A stretch of 64,000 nt of DNA, taken from NCBI GenBank assembly GCA_017640665.1, contig JAEPQE010000004.1, positions 248,001 to 312,000 on the forward strand, in the 5' to 3' direction. A model generated the notes under the pieces. That model saw only the letters and a program-made list of their open reading frames with translations. It made no database searches and was not told where the DNA came from. The DNA comes from Balneolaceae bacterium (lineage in GTDB: Bacteria > Bacteroidota > Rhodothermia > Balneolales > Balneolaceae). Every line of letters starts with the position of its first letter. Within the stretch, counting starts at the first letter, position 1. Shown here one piece after another: positions 25,232 through 34,540 of this stretch. The translations under genes and the position numbers were made by a program.

Positions 25232-27811
25232 ATGGAAGAAGGCTTTATTAGTCAAATTACAAGTATCATTGAGGGGAATCTCGATGATGAACAATTCGGA
25301 GTATCAGAATTAGCGTCTGCAATGAATATGAGTCGCTCTAATCTGCTCAGAAAAGTAAAAAAACATACAGGACTTTCAGTCAGCCAATTTATTCGACTGG
25401 TGCGTCTTGAAATAGCCATGGATCTGCTAAAAGAAGGTGGATACACTGTTTCAGAAGTTTCCTTTAAAGTAGGTTTTGGAAGTTCATCCTATTTTATTAA
25501 ATGCTTCAGAGAACACTATGGTTATCCACCTGGAGAAGTGGGTCATGAGCGTACTGAAGTTAAGAAAGGAGGTTCTGTACCCAGAAAGCGATTATTGGTA
25601 GCAATTATGTTTACTGATATAGTAGGGTATACATCTCTCATGCAAAAGGACGAAGAAAAGGGGATTAGTTTCAGGGAAAGACACAGAGAAGTTTTCAACT
25701 CCATTACTAAAAAATATCACGGGCGTATACTACAATACTATGGAGACGGTACATTAAGCACATTCCCAAGTGCAATAGATGCAGTTCAATGTGGAATTGA
25801 AATGCAATTGGCTTTTGAAGAGGAGCCAAAGGTTCCAATTCGAATCGGAATCCATACCGGAGATATTATTGCTACCGACAAAGAAATTATAGGTGATGGA
25901 GTGAATGTGGCTGCCCGGGTTGAATCAATGGCCAAACCCGGAACGGTATACATCTCGGATAAAGTATATGATGAAGTCAAGAACCAGGCGGAGTTGATTA
26001 CGATTTCAAGGGGAGTTCATAGTCTGAAGAACATTTCAAAGCCCATTGAAATATATGAAGTATCCAATCATAAGCTTGGAGGTATTGAAGTCCCGGAAAA
26101 AAATAAAGTTTTTGCTAGTCAACCAATGAAGTTGTCATTAGTAGCAACTTTCCTAATTGTATTTGGTGTCATAGGTTTTTATTCAGGCATTTTTAGCGAG
26201 ATATCAAGATCTGAATCAAGTTCAGTAATGATCGAAAAATCAATTGCGGTATTACCATTTAAGAATGAGAGTAGTGATTCAGGAAATGTATATTTCATCA
26301 ACGGACTCATGGAGTCGACATTAGGCAATTTGCAGAAGATTGAAGATTTGCGAGTTATTAGCCGTACATCAGTCGAGAAGTACAGAAACTCCAGTAAAGC
26401 AATTCCCGAAATAGCGAATGAACTCAACGTAAATTATTTTGTTGAGGGAAGTGGTCAGAAGGTTGGAGATCAGGTCCTACTCAATATCCAGTTGATAGAA
26501 GCCTCAAGCGATAAACACATATGGGCTGAACAATACACCCGAGAGGTAGGTGATATTTTCTCTTTACAAAAAGAGGTGGCTACGAAAATTGCAAGTGCAA
26601 TTGAGGCAATTGTGACACCTGCTGAACTGGAACAGATCGAGAAAAAGCCAACTGAAAACTTGGAAGCCTACGATTTATATTTGCAATCTCGTGAACCATT
26701 CATTACAAGAACTTCCGAGGGGTTAGAAAAAGGAATTTCCTTGTTAAATCAGGCAATCGAATATGACCCTGAATTTTCTTTAGCATACGCTGACATTGCT
26801 ATTTCCTATTACTTTTTGGATTTACATCAAGCTGAAAAACGGTATACCGAAGAGATCAATAATTATGCTGATAAAGCACTGTTATATGATTCAAAGTCAG
26901 ACCTTAGTCTTTTAGCTAAGGCATTATACTACATGCATACCAAAGAATATCGGTTAGCATTACCACATCTTGAGAAAGCATTGGACTATAATCCGAATTC
27001 ATTTGCTGTACTACAAACACTCTCAGAATTTTATTCTGGTGTAATGCCAAATACAGCTAAATATCTTGAGTATGCTTTGATGAGCTATAAAATCAATAGT
27101 GCGGCTATCGACTCTATTTCAAAAAGTTATCTCTATTTGAGTCTAAGTAATGCCTTCGTACAGTCCGGTTTTGCTGATGAAGCGCTTGTTTATATTAATA
27201 AATCGCTGGAACACGATTCAAATAATTATTATGCACCCCATTTGAAAGCTTTTGTTCTCTATGCGCATAATCGGGATATAAAAGAAAGTAGAGGAAGACT
27301 TTTAAGAGAATGGAACAAAGATGTAACACGATTGGATATTCTACAAGACCTGGCCAAACTCTATTATTTTGAGGAAGACTATGATAGTGCTTACTTCTAT
27401 TATGAGAAATTTGCAACAGCCAGAGAAACAGGTGGACTTAATATGTATCCTCAAGAAGATATTAAGATTGGAATAACATTTGAAAAGGTGGGTAAAGTAG
27501 ACGAAGCTGAAAAATATTTTAAATCCTATGCGGACTATTGTGAAAGAGATCGATCAATTTACAAGGAAGCCAGTACTGCAGTAATGTATGCCCATGAAGG
27601 GAAGTATGATCTGGCTATTGAACAGCTCAAGATTTTCGCAACACATGAAAATTTCCAGTATTGGGTACTGTTGTTCATGGATAGAGACCCTGTCATGAAA
27701 CCACTTACTGAACATCCTGAATTTGATATGGTTGTACAGCAGATTGAAGATCAGTTCTGGAAAAATCACAATGAGCTAAGAAAATCCCTCGAAGAGAAAG
27801 GATTGATTTGA
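25232..27811 (+). CDS. AraC-type HTH - class III nucleotide cyclase - membrane segment - TolB-like/TPR fusion
   Basis: An 859-residue fusion. Residues about 10-105 are an AraC-family DNA-binding domain with two helix-turn-helices (VSELASAMNMSRSNLLRKV; VSEVSFKVGFGSSSYFIKCF). Residues about 120-280 are a class III cyclase domain with metal-binding Asp129 (MFTDIVGYTS) and Asp172 (YYGDGTLSTF), plus Asn225 and Arg229 (GVNVAARVE). The base-selecting positions that are usually Lys and Asp appear as Gln168 and Glu218, so substrate and activity are uncertain. One membrane helix lies near 301-320. The C-terminal half has a TolB/FlgO-like segment (KSIAVLPFKNESS, about 336-460) followed by TPRs. The topology predicts DNA binding and cyclase in the cytoplasm and TPRs outside. 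It is divergent from the ankyrin gene; autoregulation through the 20-bp-period repeats is plausible. Confidence 0.88.
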   Translation: MEEGFISQITSIIEGNLDDEQFGVSELASAMNMSRSNLLRKVKKHTGLSVSQFIRLVRLEIAMDLLKEGGYTVSEVSFKVGFGSSSYFIKCFREHYGYPPGEVGHERTEVKKGGSVPRKRLLVAIMFTDIVGYTSLMQKDEEKGISFRERHREVFNSITKKYHGRILQYYGDGTLSTFPSAIDAVQCGIEMQLAFEEEPKVPIRIGIHTGDIIATDKEIIGDGVNVAARVESMAKPGTVYISDKVYDEVKNQAELITISRGVHSLKNISKPIEIYEVSNHKLGGIEVPEKNKVFASQPMKLSLVATFLIVFGVIGFYSGIFSEISRSESSSVMIEKSIAVLPFKNESSDSGNVYFINGLMESTLGNLQKIEDLRVISRTSVEKYRNSSKAIPEIANELNVNYFVEGSGQKVGDQVLLNIQLIEASSDKHIWAEQYTREVGDIFSLQKEVATKIASAIEAIVTPAELEQIEKKPTENLEAYDLYLQSREPFITRTSEGLEKGISLLNQAIEYDPEFSLAYADIAISYYFLDLHQAEKRYTEEINNYADKALLYDSKSDLSLLAKALYYMHTKEYRLALPHLEKALDYNPNSFAVLQTLSEFYSGVMPNTAKYLEYALMSYKINSAAIDSISKSYLYLSLSNAFVQSGFADEALVYINKSLEHDSNNYYAPHLKAFVLYAHNRDIKESRGRLLREWNKDVTRLDILQDLAKLYYFEEDYDSAYFYYEKFATARETGGLNMYPQEDIKIGITFEKVGKVDEAEKYFKSYADYCERDRSIYKEASTAVMYAHEGKYDLAIEQLKIFATHENFQYWVLLFMDRDPVMKPLTEHPEFDMVVQQIEDQFWKNHNELRKSLEEKGLI

Positions 27812-27859
27812 TGGTCTCTTGATTGTACCCAAAACTGTTAATTTGATAATTAAATAAAA

Positions 27860-27885
27860 AAAGCCCAATTATAAGACTGGGCTTT
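27860..27885. terminator. Bidirectional intrinsic terminator
   Basis: AAAGCCCA (27860-27867) pairs with TGGGCTTT (27878-27885), loop of 10 bases, with A-rich sequence before and after. It lies between the convergent ends of the AraC-cyclase gene and gltA. Confidence 0.85.
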
Positions 27886-27906
27886 AAAAAAAGGTTAAGA
27901 TAGATT

Positions 27907-29076
27907 CTAGCGCTCTTCTAAAGGAACCCAATCCAGATTCTTTTCTCCAACATATAAAGCTCTTGGACGAATCAATCTGTTATTAGCCGCCTGTTCCATA
28001 AAGTGCCCAGTCCAGCCAGAAATACGGCTCATTGTAAAAATACAAGTATATAGGTCAGGCTGTATTCCAATAGAATAATAAACGGTTGCGGAAAAGAAAT
28101 CTACATTCGGGTCGATATTCTTTTCGGTTTTCATCGTATTCATCATATCCATCGACCAGCGATATAACTCCTCATGTCCGGTTTCTTCAGAAAGTGCTTG
28201 CGCCATTTTTTGAAGATGACGTCCACGCGGATCAAAAGTTTTGTATACTCTATGACCAAAACCCATGATCTTCTCTTTTTTCGCAAGTTTATTTTTAGTG
28301 AAGGCTACCGCATCGGCATTTTTGCCTTGCTCTTCTAACTCGAGAAGGGTGTTCATAACTGCTGTATTTGCTCCACCATGAAGAGGTCCTTTCAGCGCAC
28401 CAATTGCAGCTGCTGTAGCCGAATAAATATCACTCATTGTCGCGCAAACAGTTCTGCAAGTAAAAGTAGAAGCGTTCATGCCATGCTCTGCATGTAGAAT
28501 TAAACAAAGATCCATAGTCTTTTCTGCTTGAGTACCGGGTTCTTCTCCATTTAACATATAAAGAAAATTGAAGGCGGTACTCCCATGATCAAGGGGAGGC
28601 ATAACATCTTTTTCATTTCGAATTCTGTCGTACGCAGCAATAATGGTAGGAATCTTAGCAGTAAGAGCAATTGCCTGATCAATAAATAAGTTGCTGTCAA
28701 ATTTCCCTTTTGTTGGGTCAAAATCAGCCAGCATAGACACGGCAGATTGGAGTACTGCCATTGGCTCGGCATCTTTAGCCGTATTATTCAAATAATCCAA
28801 TACAACATCAGGAATGCTTCTTTCTTTTATAAAGGCATCTTGCAGATTTTTGAGTTCGTTGGAATTAGGAAGCCGGTCATTCCAAAGCAAGAAGCATACT
28901 TCTTCGAAAGTTGCCTTTTCTGCCAGAACATCAATGTTATATCCGGAATAAATAAGCTCTCCAACCGCCCCATCAATAAAACTTTTGGTGGTAGAAAATG
29001 CTACAATACCATCAAGACCTTTATTTATATGAGGGTATTTAGTTTCGTCAAAGCCTGTATGTAAGTCCGTCGACAT
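27907..29076 (-). CDS. gltA: Citrate synthase
   Basis: Condenses acetyl-CoA and oxaloacetate to citrate, the first step of the TCA cycle. 389 residues, like the shorter bacterial citrate synthases. Catalytic sites are visible: GPLHGGANTAVM and MGFGHRVYK with the two histidines, and NVDFFSATVYYS with the aspartate. The CoA-binding SRISGWTGHFMEQ and RPRALYVG at the C-terminus also fit. 2-Methylcitrate synthase is a close relative and cannot be strictly excluded, but there are no propionate-pathway genes here. It stands alone between a shared terminator and about 230 bases of non-coding sequence. Confidence 0.95.
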   Translation of the reverse strand: MSTDLHTGFDETKYPHINKGLDGIVAFSTTKSFIDGAVGELIYSGYNIDVLAEKATFEEVCFLLWNDRLPNSNELKNLQDAFIKERSIPDVVLDYLNNTAKDAEPMAVLQSAVSMLADFDPTKGKFDSNLFIDQAIALTAKIPTIIAAYDRIRNEKDVMPPLDHGSTAFNFLYMLNGEEPGTQAEKTMDLCLILHAEHGMNASTFTCRTVCATMSDIYSATAAAIGALKGPLHGGANTAVMNTLLELEEQGKNADAVAFTKNKLAKKEKIMGFGHRVYKTFDPRGRHLQKMAQALSEETGHEELYRWSMDMMNTMKTEKNIDPNVDFFSATVYYSIGIQPDLYTCIFTMSRISGWTGHFMEQAANNRLIRPRALYVGEKNLDWVPLEER

Positions 29077-29307
29077 TAGTACTTCCTGTTTAAATTGTTA
29101 TAGGGTTGTTAGTGGCCTACTATGACCAATCTTTATTCTAATCCACCAACAAATATTTTTCGGCGAAAATTTCTTCTCAGAAAAATCTGGGAAGGAAATA
29201 AAGGTAATGAAACACAGGCAATTTTATAAATACAAAAGTCCACTTTTATCCTGAAACACAAAGGTTTTCAGCGCGTAGCTAATTAAGCATTTTTAAATGA
29301 AGATGTA

Positions 29308-29835
29308 ATGAATATGTATGAATTTGATACAATAGGATTGATTCATTTCCTTTCAGCAATTACCGCCATGTTTTTTGGTGTATTTGTTGTTTTTACAAAA
29401 AAAGGAGGAACGCTTCATATAAGAATGGGATATATCTATGTAGCAATGATGGTAATTTTAAACGTTACCGCATTTATGATTTATAAGTTGATGGGGACAT
29501 TTGGCCCCTTTCATATTGCAGCCCTGATTAGCTTTGGTGGAATAGTTGGAGGAATGATTCCGGTAATACGTAAAAAACCGAGGAAAACCTGGCTTGAGTT
29601 TCATTATGAATTTATGAGTTGGTCGGTAGTTGGCTTGTATGCTGCTTTTTGGTCAGAGACTTTTAGTCGGTTTTTCCGTTTTTCGGGATTTTGGGTAGTA
29701 GTTGCTACAGCCACTGCGGTAACAATTGCAGTAGGAGCAACATTGATAAAAATGAAAAAGAAGAAAGTCCTTGGGCAATTCAATTACTACAATAAAAAGT
29801 CTCAGCTTAAAGCAGATTTAGACTCTTCCCAATAA
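29308..29835 (+). CDS. DUF2306 membrane protein
   Basis: 175 residues with four or five hydrophobic segments. The pattern GLIHFLSAITAMFFGVFVVF, a short loop with HIRMGYIYVAMM, FGPFHIAALISF and EFHYEFMSWSVVGLYAAFWSE is that of DUF2306, with conserved histidines in the membrane region. The function is not established for the family. The last 34 bases overlap the end of mazG on the opposite strand, so the two messages are complementary at their 3' ends. The N-terminal start is at the first of two close ATG codons (29308 and 29314). Confidence 0.83.
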   Translation: MNMYEFDTIGLIHFLSAITAMFFGVFVVFTKKGGTLHIRMGYIYVAMMVILNVTAFMIYKLMGTFGPFHIAALISFGGIVGGMIPVIRKKPRKTWLEFHYEFMSWSVVGLYAAFWSETFSRFFRFSGFWVVVATATAVTIAVGATLIKMKKKKVLGQFNYYNKKSQLKADLDSSQ

Positions 29836-30569
29836 ACATCCATTTCTTCAAGTGATGCATCTTTAAGTAGTTTACCCTTTTGCTTTAATCTTTCCTCTAC
29901 AAAACGGAAACGGGTTTCAAACTTTCTGTTTGTTTTCCGAAGGCTGTCTTCCGCAACCAGATCAAAAAACCGGGCAACATTTACCATGGAGAAAAGTACA
30001 TCTCCAAATTCATCAGCCGAGCGTGCAGCATCTTTATGTTGTAGCGTTTCTTTAAATTCCTGAATCTCTTCTTCGAGTTTTTCCCAGGCCTGTCTCCATT
30101 CGGGCCAGTCGAATCCTACATTTGCAGCTTTTTCCTGCATCCGTTGCGCTCTTATCAATGCGGGCAGATGAGAGGGCAAGCCGTCCAATGTGGACTTCTT
30201 TCCTTCTTTAAGTTTGATGTTTTCCCAATTTTCGGCGACTTCGTCATCTCCTTCAACAACAGTCTGTCCAAATACATGCGGGTGACGCCGAATCAGTTTA
30301 TCCATCAATGTGTAGATCACATCCCCAATTTCAAAGGTATTGGTTTCATAGGCCATATTGCTATGAAACACCACGTGAAGTAAAAGATCACCGAGCTCTT
30401 TTTTGAACTCATCGAAATCACCATTGTCAAGTGCCTCAATGGCTTCATACGCTTCTTCAATAAGATTATCTTTGATAGACAGGTGGGTTTGTTTTCGATC
30501 CCATGGACACTCCCTCCTTAAAATGGCAACAAGTTCAACAAGATCCTCAAACTTCCGGCTTGGCTTCAT
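29802..30569 (-). CDS. mazG: Nucleoside triphosphate pyrophosphohydrolase MazG
   Basis: Hydrolyses nucleoside triphosphates to monophosphates and pyrophosphate, a house-cleaning and stringent-response-linked activity. 255 residues containing two MazG domains as in E. coli MazG. The first has ECPWDRKQTHLSIKDNLIEEA, followed by EAIEALD and the metal-binding EFKKELGDLLLHVVFH. The second is near the C-terminus with DEFGDVLFSMVNVARFF. It overlaps the DUF2306 gene tail to tail by 34 bases. An imperfect hairpin separates it from the downstream secreted-protein gene. Confidence 0.95.
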   Translation of the reverse strand: MKPSRKFEDLVELVAILRRECPWDRKQTHLSIKDNLIEEAYEAIEALDNGDFDEFKKELGDLLLHVVFHSNMAYETNTFEIGDVIYTLMDKLIRRHPHVFGQTVVEGDDEVAENWENIKLKEGKKSTLDGLPSHLPALIRAQRMQEKAANVGFDWPEWRQAWEKLEEEIQEFKETLQHKDAARSADEFGDVLFSMVNVARFFDLVAEDSLRKTNRKFETRFRFVEERLKQKGKLLKDASLEEMDVYWEESKSALS

Positions 30570-30592
30570 TTTTTGAAATTATGAATTAAAGA

Positions 30593-30634
30593 TTATGGAT
30601 TTCGAATTTGAAGCTACTAATTCAAAATCCATAA
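30593..30634. repeat. Imperfect intergenic inverted repeat
   Basis: TTATGGATTTCGAA (30593-30606) and TTCAAAATCCATAA (30621-30634) pair with one mismatch across a 14-base loop, and weaker pairing (GAAATT-like words) continues outside. The words resemble those of the inverted repeat at 671-718. It lies in the 77-base gap between two leftward genes. Confidence 0.55.
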
Positions 30635-30646
30635 TTCAGAATTTCT

Positions 30647-31912
30647 TCAAGTTTTTCTCTTTTTCTTTTTTGCAGCGGGGAAGAGGATATTGTTGAGAAT
30701 TAAACGGTATCCCGGGCTATTGGGGTGAAGTGCCAGATCTGTTGGCGGATCATTTACATGATGGGTGTAGTCCTCCGGATCATGACCGGCATAAAAGGTA
30801 AATGTTCCGGTCCCATAATTTCCGTGTAAATATTTCACCTGATTTCTACCCGGAGATTCAGCCAGTGTAACAACAGAAGATTTTACTTTTTCACTTCTGA
30901 ATGCGGTTGTCTGTCCATAAAATCCACGTACACTACTTACATGGTTTTGTGTAAGCATAGTTGGAACCGGATCCCATTTTGCTGAGAACTCAAACAAGGT
31001 GAAAAAATCCAGACTTTGATCAATTTCCCTAATAGCAACGGGTACATCAATATCAGCATGCTCATACTCGTACGGATCAAGACTTATGGTAAAATCCTCA
31101 AAAGCGAAGGTCTGGCTATAGTCGAGATTATCTTTTGCCTTTGGATCAACCGGGTCGCCATCAAATTGGCTGGAAGCAATATCAATGCCTTGAGATGCTA
31201 ATGCGATATCAAAAGTATCAGTGCCTGAACACATGGCAAATAAGAACCCACCATTACCGACATACTTTTTAATTTCTTGCGCCACTTGTTTCTTTTGGTC
31301 ACTGACTTTCGAAAAACCTAACTCTTTAGCCATGGCTTCCATTTGGCGAACTTGTGTTATGTACCAGGGAGTGCTTCGGTATCTGGCCCAAAACTTTCCA
31401 TATTGCCCCGTAAAATCTTCATGATGAAGGTGGAGCCAGTCATATTGTTCCAGTTGACCTTCCAGAACTTCTACATCCCATATTTTATCGTATTCTACTT
31501 CTGCATAAGTAAGTGCCAGAGTAACGGCATCATCCCAAGGTAGAGCCTGATCAGGAGTGTAGACTGCAATTCTGGGTGCTTTTTCAAGATTAACAACTGA
31601 GGTGTTTGATCCTTCAGACTCAACGGTCGCGACAATTGATGCGGCTTCGGAAGCACTCACAAGTTGAAGCTGGACATTTCTAAGACGGGCTTTTCGAACG
31701 ATATCATTATCTACCACCGCCATGAAGGAGCCTCCGCGATAATTCAACAACCATTTTGCAGGGTAACCATCTACAATATGATTGAATACCACCCCATACG
31801 CTTTTAAGTGATCAGTTTGGGTTGCATCCATCGGGATAAGCACCTGTTGCTGAGCAGTAGCATTTATACTGATTAATATTCCAAGAAGGCAAGAGAGTAA
31901 GAAATTCTTCAT
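30647..31912 (-). CDS. Exported protein with GATase-like region; no catalytic motif identified
   Basis: 421 residues with Sec signal (LLSCLLGILISINATA). The N-terminal stretch QVLIPMDATQTDHLKAYGV and the central WLHLHHEDFTGQYG and NGGFLFAMCSGTDTFDIAL are conserved features of an uncharacterised Bacteroidota family; relatives are often named asparagine synthetase B. I see neither the N-terminal nucleophile cysteine nor the synthetase PPi loop of true AsnB. The GFLFAMCSGTDTFD elbow looks like a class I glutamine-amidotransferase-type fold. The last residues are a run of lysines (AKKKKRKT). It follows the TPR gene by one base, so it is surely in the same operon. It probably acts in the periplasm; the substrate is unknown. 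Confidence 0.65.
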   Translation of the reverse strand: MKNFLLSCLLGILISINATAQQQVLIPMDATQTDHLKAYGVVFNHIVDGYPAKWLLNYRGGSFMAVVDNDIVRKARLRNVQLQLVSASEAASIVATVESEGSNTSVVNLEKAPRIAVYTPDQALPWDDAVTLALTYAEVEYDKIWDVEVLEGQLEQYDWLHLHHEDFTGQYGKFWARYRSTPWYITQVRQMEAMAKELGFSKVSDQKKQVAQEIKKYVGNGGFLFAMCSGTDTFDIALASQGIDIASSQFDGDPVDPKAKDNLDYSQTFAFEDFTISLDPYEYEHADIDVPVAIREIDQSLDFFTLFEFSAKWDPVPTMLTQNHVSSVRGFYGQTTAFRSEKVKSSVVTLAESPGRNQVKYLHGNYGTGTFTFYAGHDPEDYTHHVNDPPTDLALHPNSPGYRLILNNILFPAAKKKKRKT

Positions 31913-31913
31913 A

Positions 31914-33830
31914 TCAGGAATTTACTTTAGGTAATTCATTGAGTCTTTTTCGGGCAAATGGAGCATAAAAGCCCTGAGGGTATTCCAGGATAAGAGCTTC
32001 ATAGTTTTCGATCACATCATTAAGGGTAACTTCAAATTTTATGGGATTTTCAGGGTTTTCTTGCCCTGAAAATCCAAACTCTTCAACAGAAGAGTCATAC
32101 TCATTAATAGCAGTTAAGGCCTCGTCAGCAGCTTTTGCTCGTTCCCACATCAATCTTTCTTTAATAGATATGGCAGGAGTGTTTTCAAGAAAACCAGAAA
32201 TTTTGGCAAGAAACTCGGTCGAAGCTGTAGTATTAATTTTCGAAAGCAAGACAAAGGAATCATCTTTGAAAGGAGTAGGGACTTCTGAACCGGCAATAGC
32301 AAAAAATTGCTCTTCTGCTTTTTCTTGTTCACCGGTTTTTAAGTTGAAATGTGCATCTGCAAATTCAGTTAAATAAGAACCGGTTGTATCGGAAGCCAAA
32401 CCTTCCTGAACCCAAAGACGGAGTTCAAGTGCGTCATTGGCGTAATAGGAAGTATTTTGACGCCCTAAAGTTTTGAGCTGAATTTTAGCAAATTCGAAAT
32501 CACCTGCATAGAAATCTGTAAGTGCCAGAAAATAGCGTGTTTTTTCAGCCAGGTCTCCCACTTCGGCTTTTTTATTACTTCTGGTGAGGGATATCCGTGC
32601 AGAAGTGTATTCTTTTTGGGCTAAGTAAATTCTACCATCAAGATAACTTGCTTCGGCAGTCTCGTACATATTAGGGAGGCTCTTTAATCTTTTAGTCACT
32701 TCTTTGGCTGCCTCTAAATCAAAAACAAAATCGAGGGCTAATTCTGCCTTTTTCAAATACACCTGGTCAATTCTACTATAGGTTTGTGTTTGATCGATCA
32801 ATTCATCAAGTATAGTGGATGCCTGCTTGAACAAGCTATCCCTTCTGTTATTAAAATCCAGGCTGTAGTCATCAAGATATTTAGCCCACTGGGTAAAAAT
32901 AGTTGCTTTTTCTTCTTCTGCTCGCCACTTAATCTCTCCGAAAGAGTGCTCAGAATAATAGTCAAAGGCAGAGAGTGCGAGTTCAAACTCATTATTTTCT
33001 CCAAGCTGCCGGCCCACATTAAACAAAGTAAAATTATAGTTTGAGGTACGCTCCTCGTATTCCCTTGCAGAGCTGTACGCCCGTCTGTACAATTTATTTT
33101 CGAGCAGAAGCCATATTTGTAGCTCATAAAAAGGAGTATAGGATGGATCATTCAGAGCCATCTTATCCAGCGTATCTCCGAGCTCCAGAATAGCAATATC
33201 GTAAAGAATGGGGTCATTATAGCGCAAAAGCATACGTTGCACTCCGGCGCTTTGCTGAGGATTTTGTTTTACGAGCCTGAGCCATTCCCCAATCGCGTTT
33301 TCATATTCACCTGCCTGCATATAAGCATTAGGAATGTCTGACATAAACAGCTGTTCGTTATTGAATACAACTCTGCCTTTCCTATATACCTCTATGGCCT
33401 TGCTGTATTCGCGGCGATCCATCATTGCGTTTGCAGTATTTAAGTAAAGCTGCAATTGATTTGCGTATTGCTGAAGATTTTGCTCCCAGATGTCGTAGGC
33501 TCTTGAGGTGTCCTCTATAAAGTGATACAATTGTCCTAGTAGTATATTCGATTCGGGGATATTTCTATGTTTGTTGATGTTTTCTTCTACTAATGTAATT
33601 GCGATCTCATATTGCTTCAGCTGAATATGGGATTCTATCAACCGATCAAAAAACAAGAAAATATCCGGATTTTGGGAGCTGATTCGTTCAAGAATGGGTA
33701 AGGCTTCATCATAACGTTGCTGTTGAATCAACCGGTTTGCAATCTGAAACTCATTGTTCGATTGGGCCTCTACCAAAGAGGGTAGAGCTACGAACAATAG
33801 CGTAAAAAATAAAAAAAGGGTTCTTTTCAT
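31914..33830 (-). CDS. Exported TPR-repeat protein
   Basis: 638 residues with a signal peptide (LFLFFTLLFVALPSLVEA) and tetratricopeptide repeats through most of the length, for example FQIANRLIQQQRYDEALPIL, YEIAITLVEENINK, YSKAIEVYRKG and YENAIGEWLRL. A C-terminal segment ends with a TPR-like pattern (VIENYEALILEYPQGFYAPFARKRL) like YbgF/BamD-type proteins. It likely forms a periplasmic scaffold. The start overlaps the maf stop by four bases, and the stop is one base before the next exported protein gene, so maf, this gene and the 30647-31912 gene form an operon. Confidence 0.85.
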   Translation of the reverse strand: MKRTLFLFFTLLFVALPSLVEAQSNNEFQIANRLIQQQRYDEALPILERISSQNPDIFLFFDRLIESHIQLKQYEIAITLVEENINKHRNIPESNILLGQLYHFIEDTSRAYDIWEQNLQQYANQLQLYLNTANAMMDRREYSKAIEVYRKGRVVFNNEQLFMSDIPNAYMQAGEYENAIGEWLRLVKQNPQQSAGVQRMLLRYNDPILYDIAILELGDTLDKMALNDPSYTPFYELQIWLLLENKLYRRAYSSAREYEERTSNYNFTLFNVGRQLGENNEFELALSAFDYYSEHSFGEIKWRAEEEKATIFTQWAKYLDDYSLDFNNRRDSLFKQASTILDELIDQTQTYSRIDQVYLKKAELALDFVFDLEAAKEVTKRLKSLPNMYETAEASYLDGRIYLAQKEYTSARISLTRSNKKAEVGDLAEKTRYFLALTDFYAGDFEFAKIQLKTLGRQNTSYYANDALELRLWVQEGLASDTTGSYLTEFADAHFNLKTGEQEKAEEQFFAIAGSEVPTPFKDDSFVLLSKINTTASTEFLAKISGFLENTPAISIKERLMWERAKAADEALTAINEYDSSVEEFGFSGQENPENPIKFEVTLNDVIENYEALILEYPQGFYAPFARKRLNELPKVNS

Positions 33831-34444
33831 GATGAATGATGTGGAATAACCACTAAGTTCAATAAATCGGGATGAAACTTTTCCAATTCCCGGTAAAAAC
33901 GATTTAATGGGAAACCAACCACATTATAATAATCACCTTCAATGCGTTCTACAAATACAGAACCCCAGTCATCCTGGATTCCATAAGATCCGGCCTTGTC
34001 CATTGGGCTACCAGATGCAACGTAAGAACGAATGTCGCTATCACTCAACGTACTAAACCAAACTTTGGTTTCTTCAAAAAAACTATATCTCGAAATAATT
34101 TCCTTTTGATCATTCGTCAAGACAAAGCTTACTCCGGTAAAAACAGAATGAACTGTTCCGCTTAGCTCAGATAGCATGGATATAGCATCGCTGGCGTCCT
34201 CAGGCTTTCCTAAAATTACTCCATCTTTAACAACAATCGTGTCGGCTCCAATCACAAAAGAATTCGCTACTCTTTGGGAAATGTCAACTGCTTTTTGAAG
34301 AGAAAGATCTGATACTATATCAACAGGGTTATTTGAAGTGATGATTTCTTCTTTTGTACTGGGAATTATTTCAAATATAAGACCCAGTTGATTGAGTAAT
34401 TTTTTACGTCTGGGGCTTTTTGAGGCCAGCACAATTTTTAGCAT
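33827..34444 (-). CDS. maf: Maf-like nucleotide pyrophosphatase
   Basis: House-cleaning nucleotide pyrophosphatase of the Maf family, hydrolysing non-canonical or modified nucleotides. 205 residues. N-terminal IVLASKSPRRKKLLNQLG contains the conserved SxSPRR substrate loop; FVIGADTIVVKDGVILGKPED is the second hallmark, followed by HSVFTGVSFV. The KAGSYGIQDDWGSVFVERIEGDYYNVVGFPLNRF end is the usual C-terminal signature. Substrate subtype cannot be set with confidence. It overlaps the downstream TPR gene by four bases. Confidence 0.95.
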   Translation of the reverse strand: MLKIVLASKSPRRKKLLNQLGLIFEIIPSTKEEIITSNNPVDIVSDLSLQKAVDISQRVANSFVIGADTIVVKDGVILGKPEDASDAISMLSELSGTVHSVFTGVSFVLTNDQKEIISRYSFFEETKVWFSTLSDSDIRSYVASGSPMDKAGSYGIQDDWGSVFVERIEGDYYNVVGFPLNRFYRELEKFHPDLLNLVVIPHHSS

Positions 34445-34540
34445 TTCTGTAATGACTGATCTTTTGGAGTTACCGGATAAATAAATAACTTATTACACCG
34501 TTTCAAACCCAAATTACGTTAAGGATTTTAAAAGTTTACT

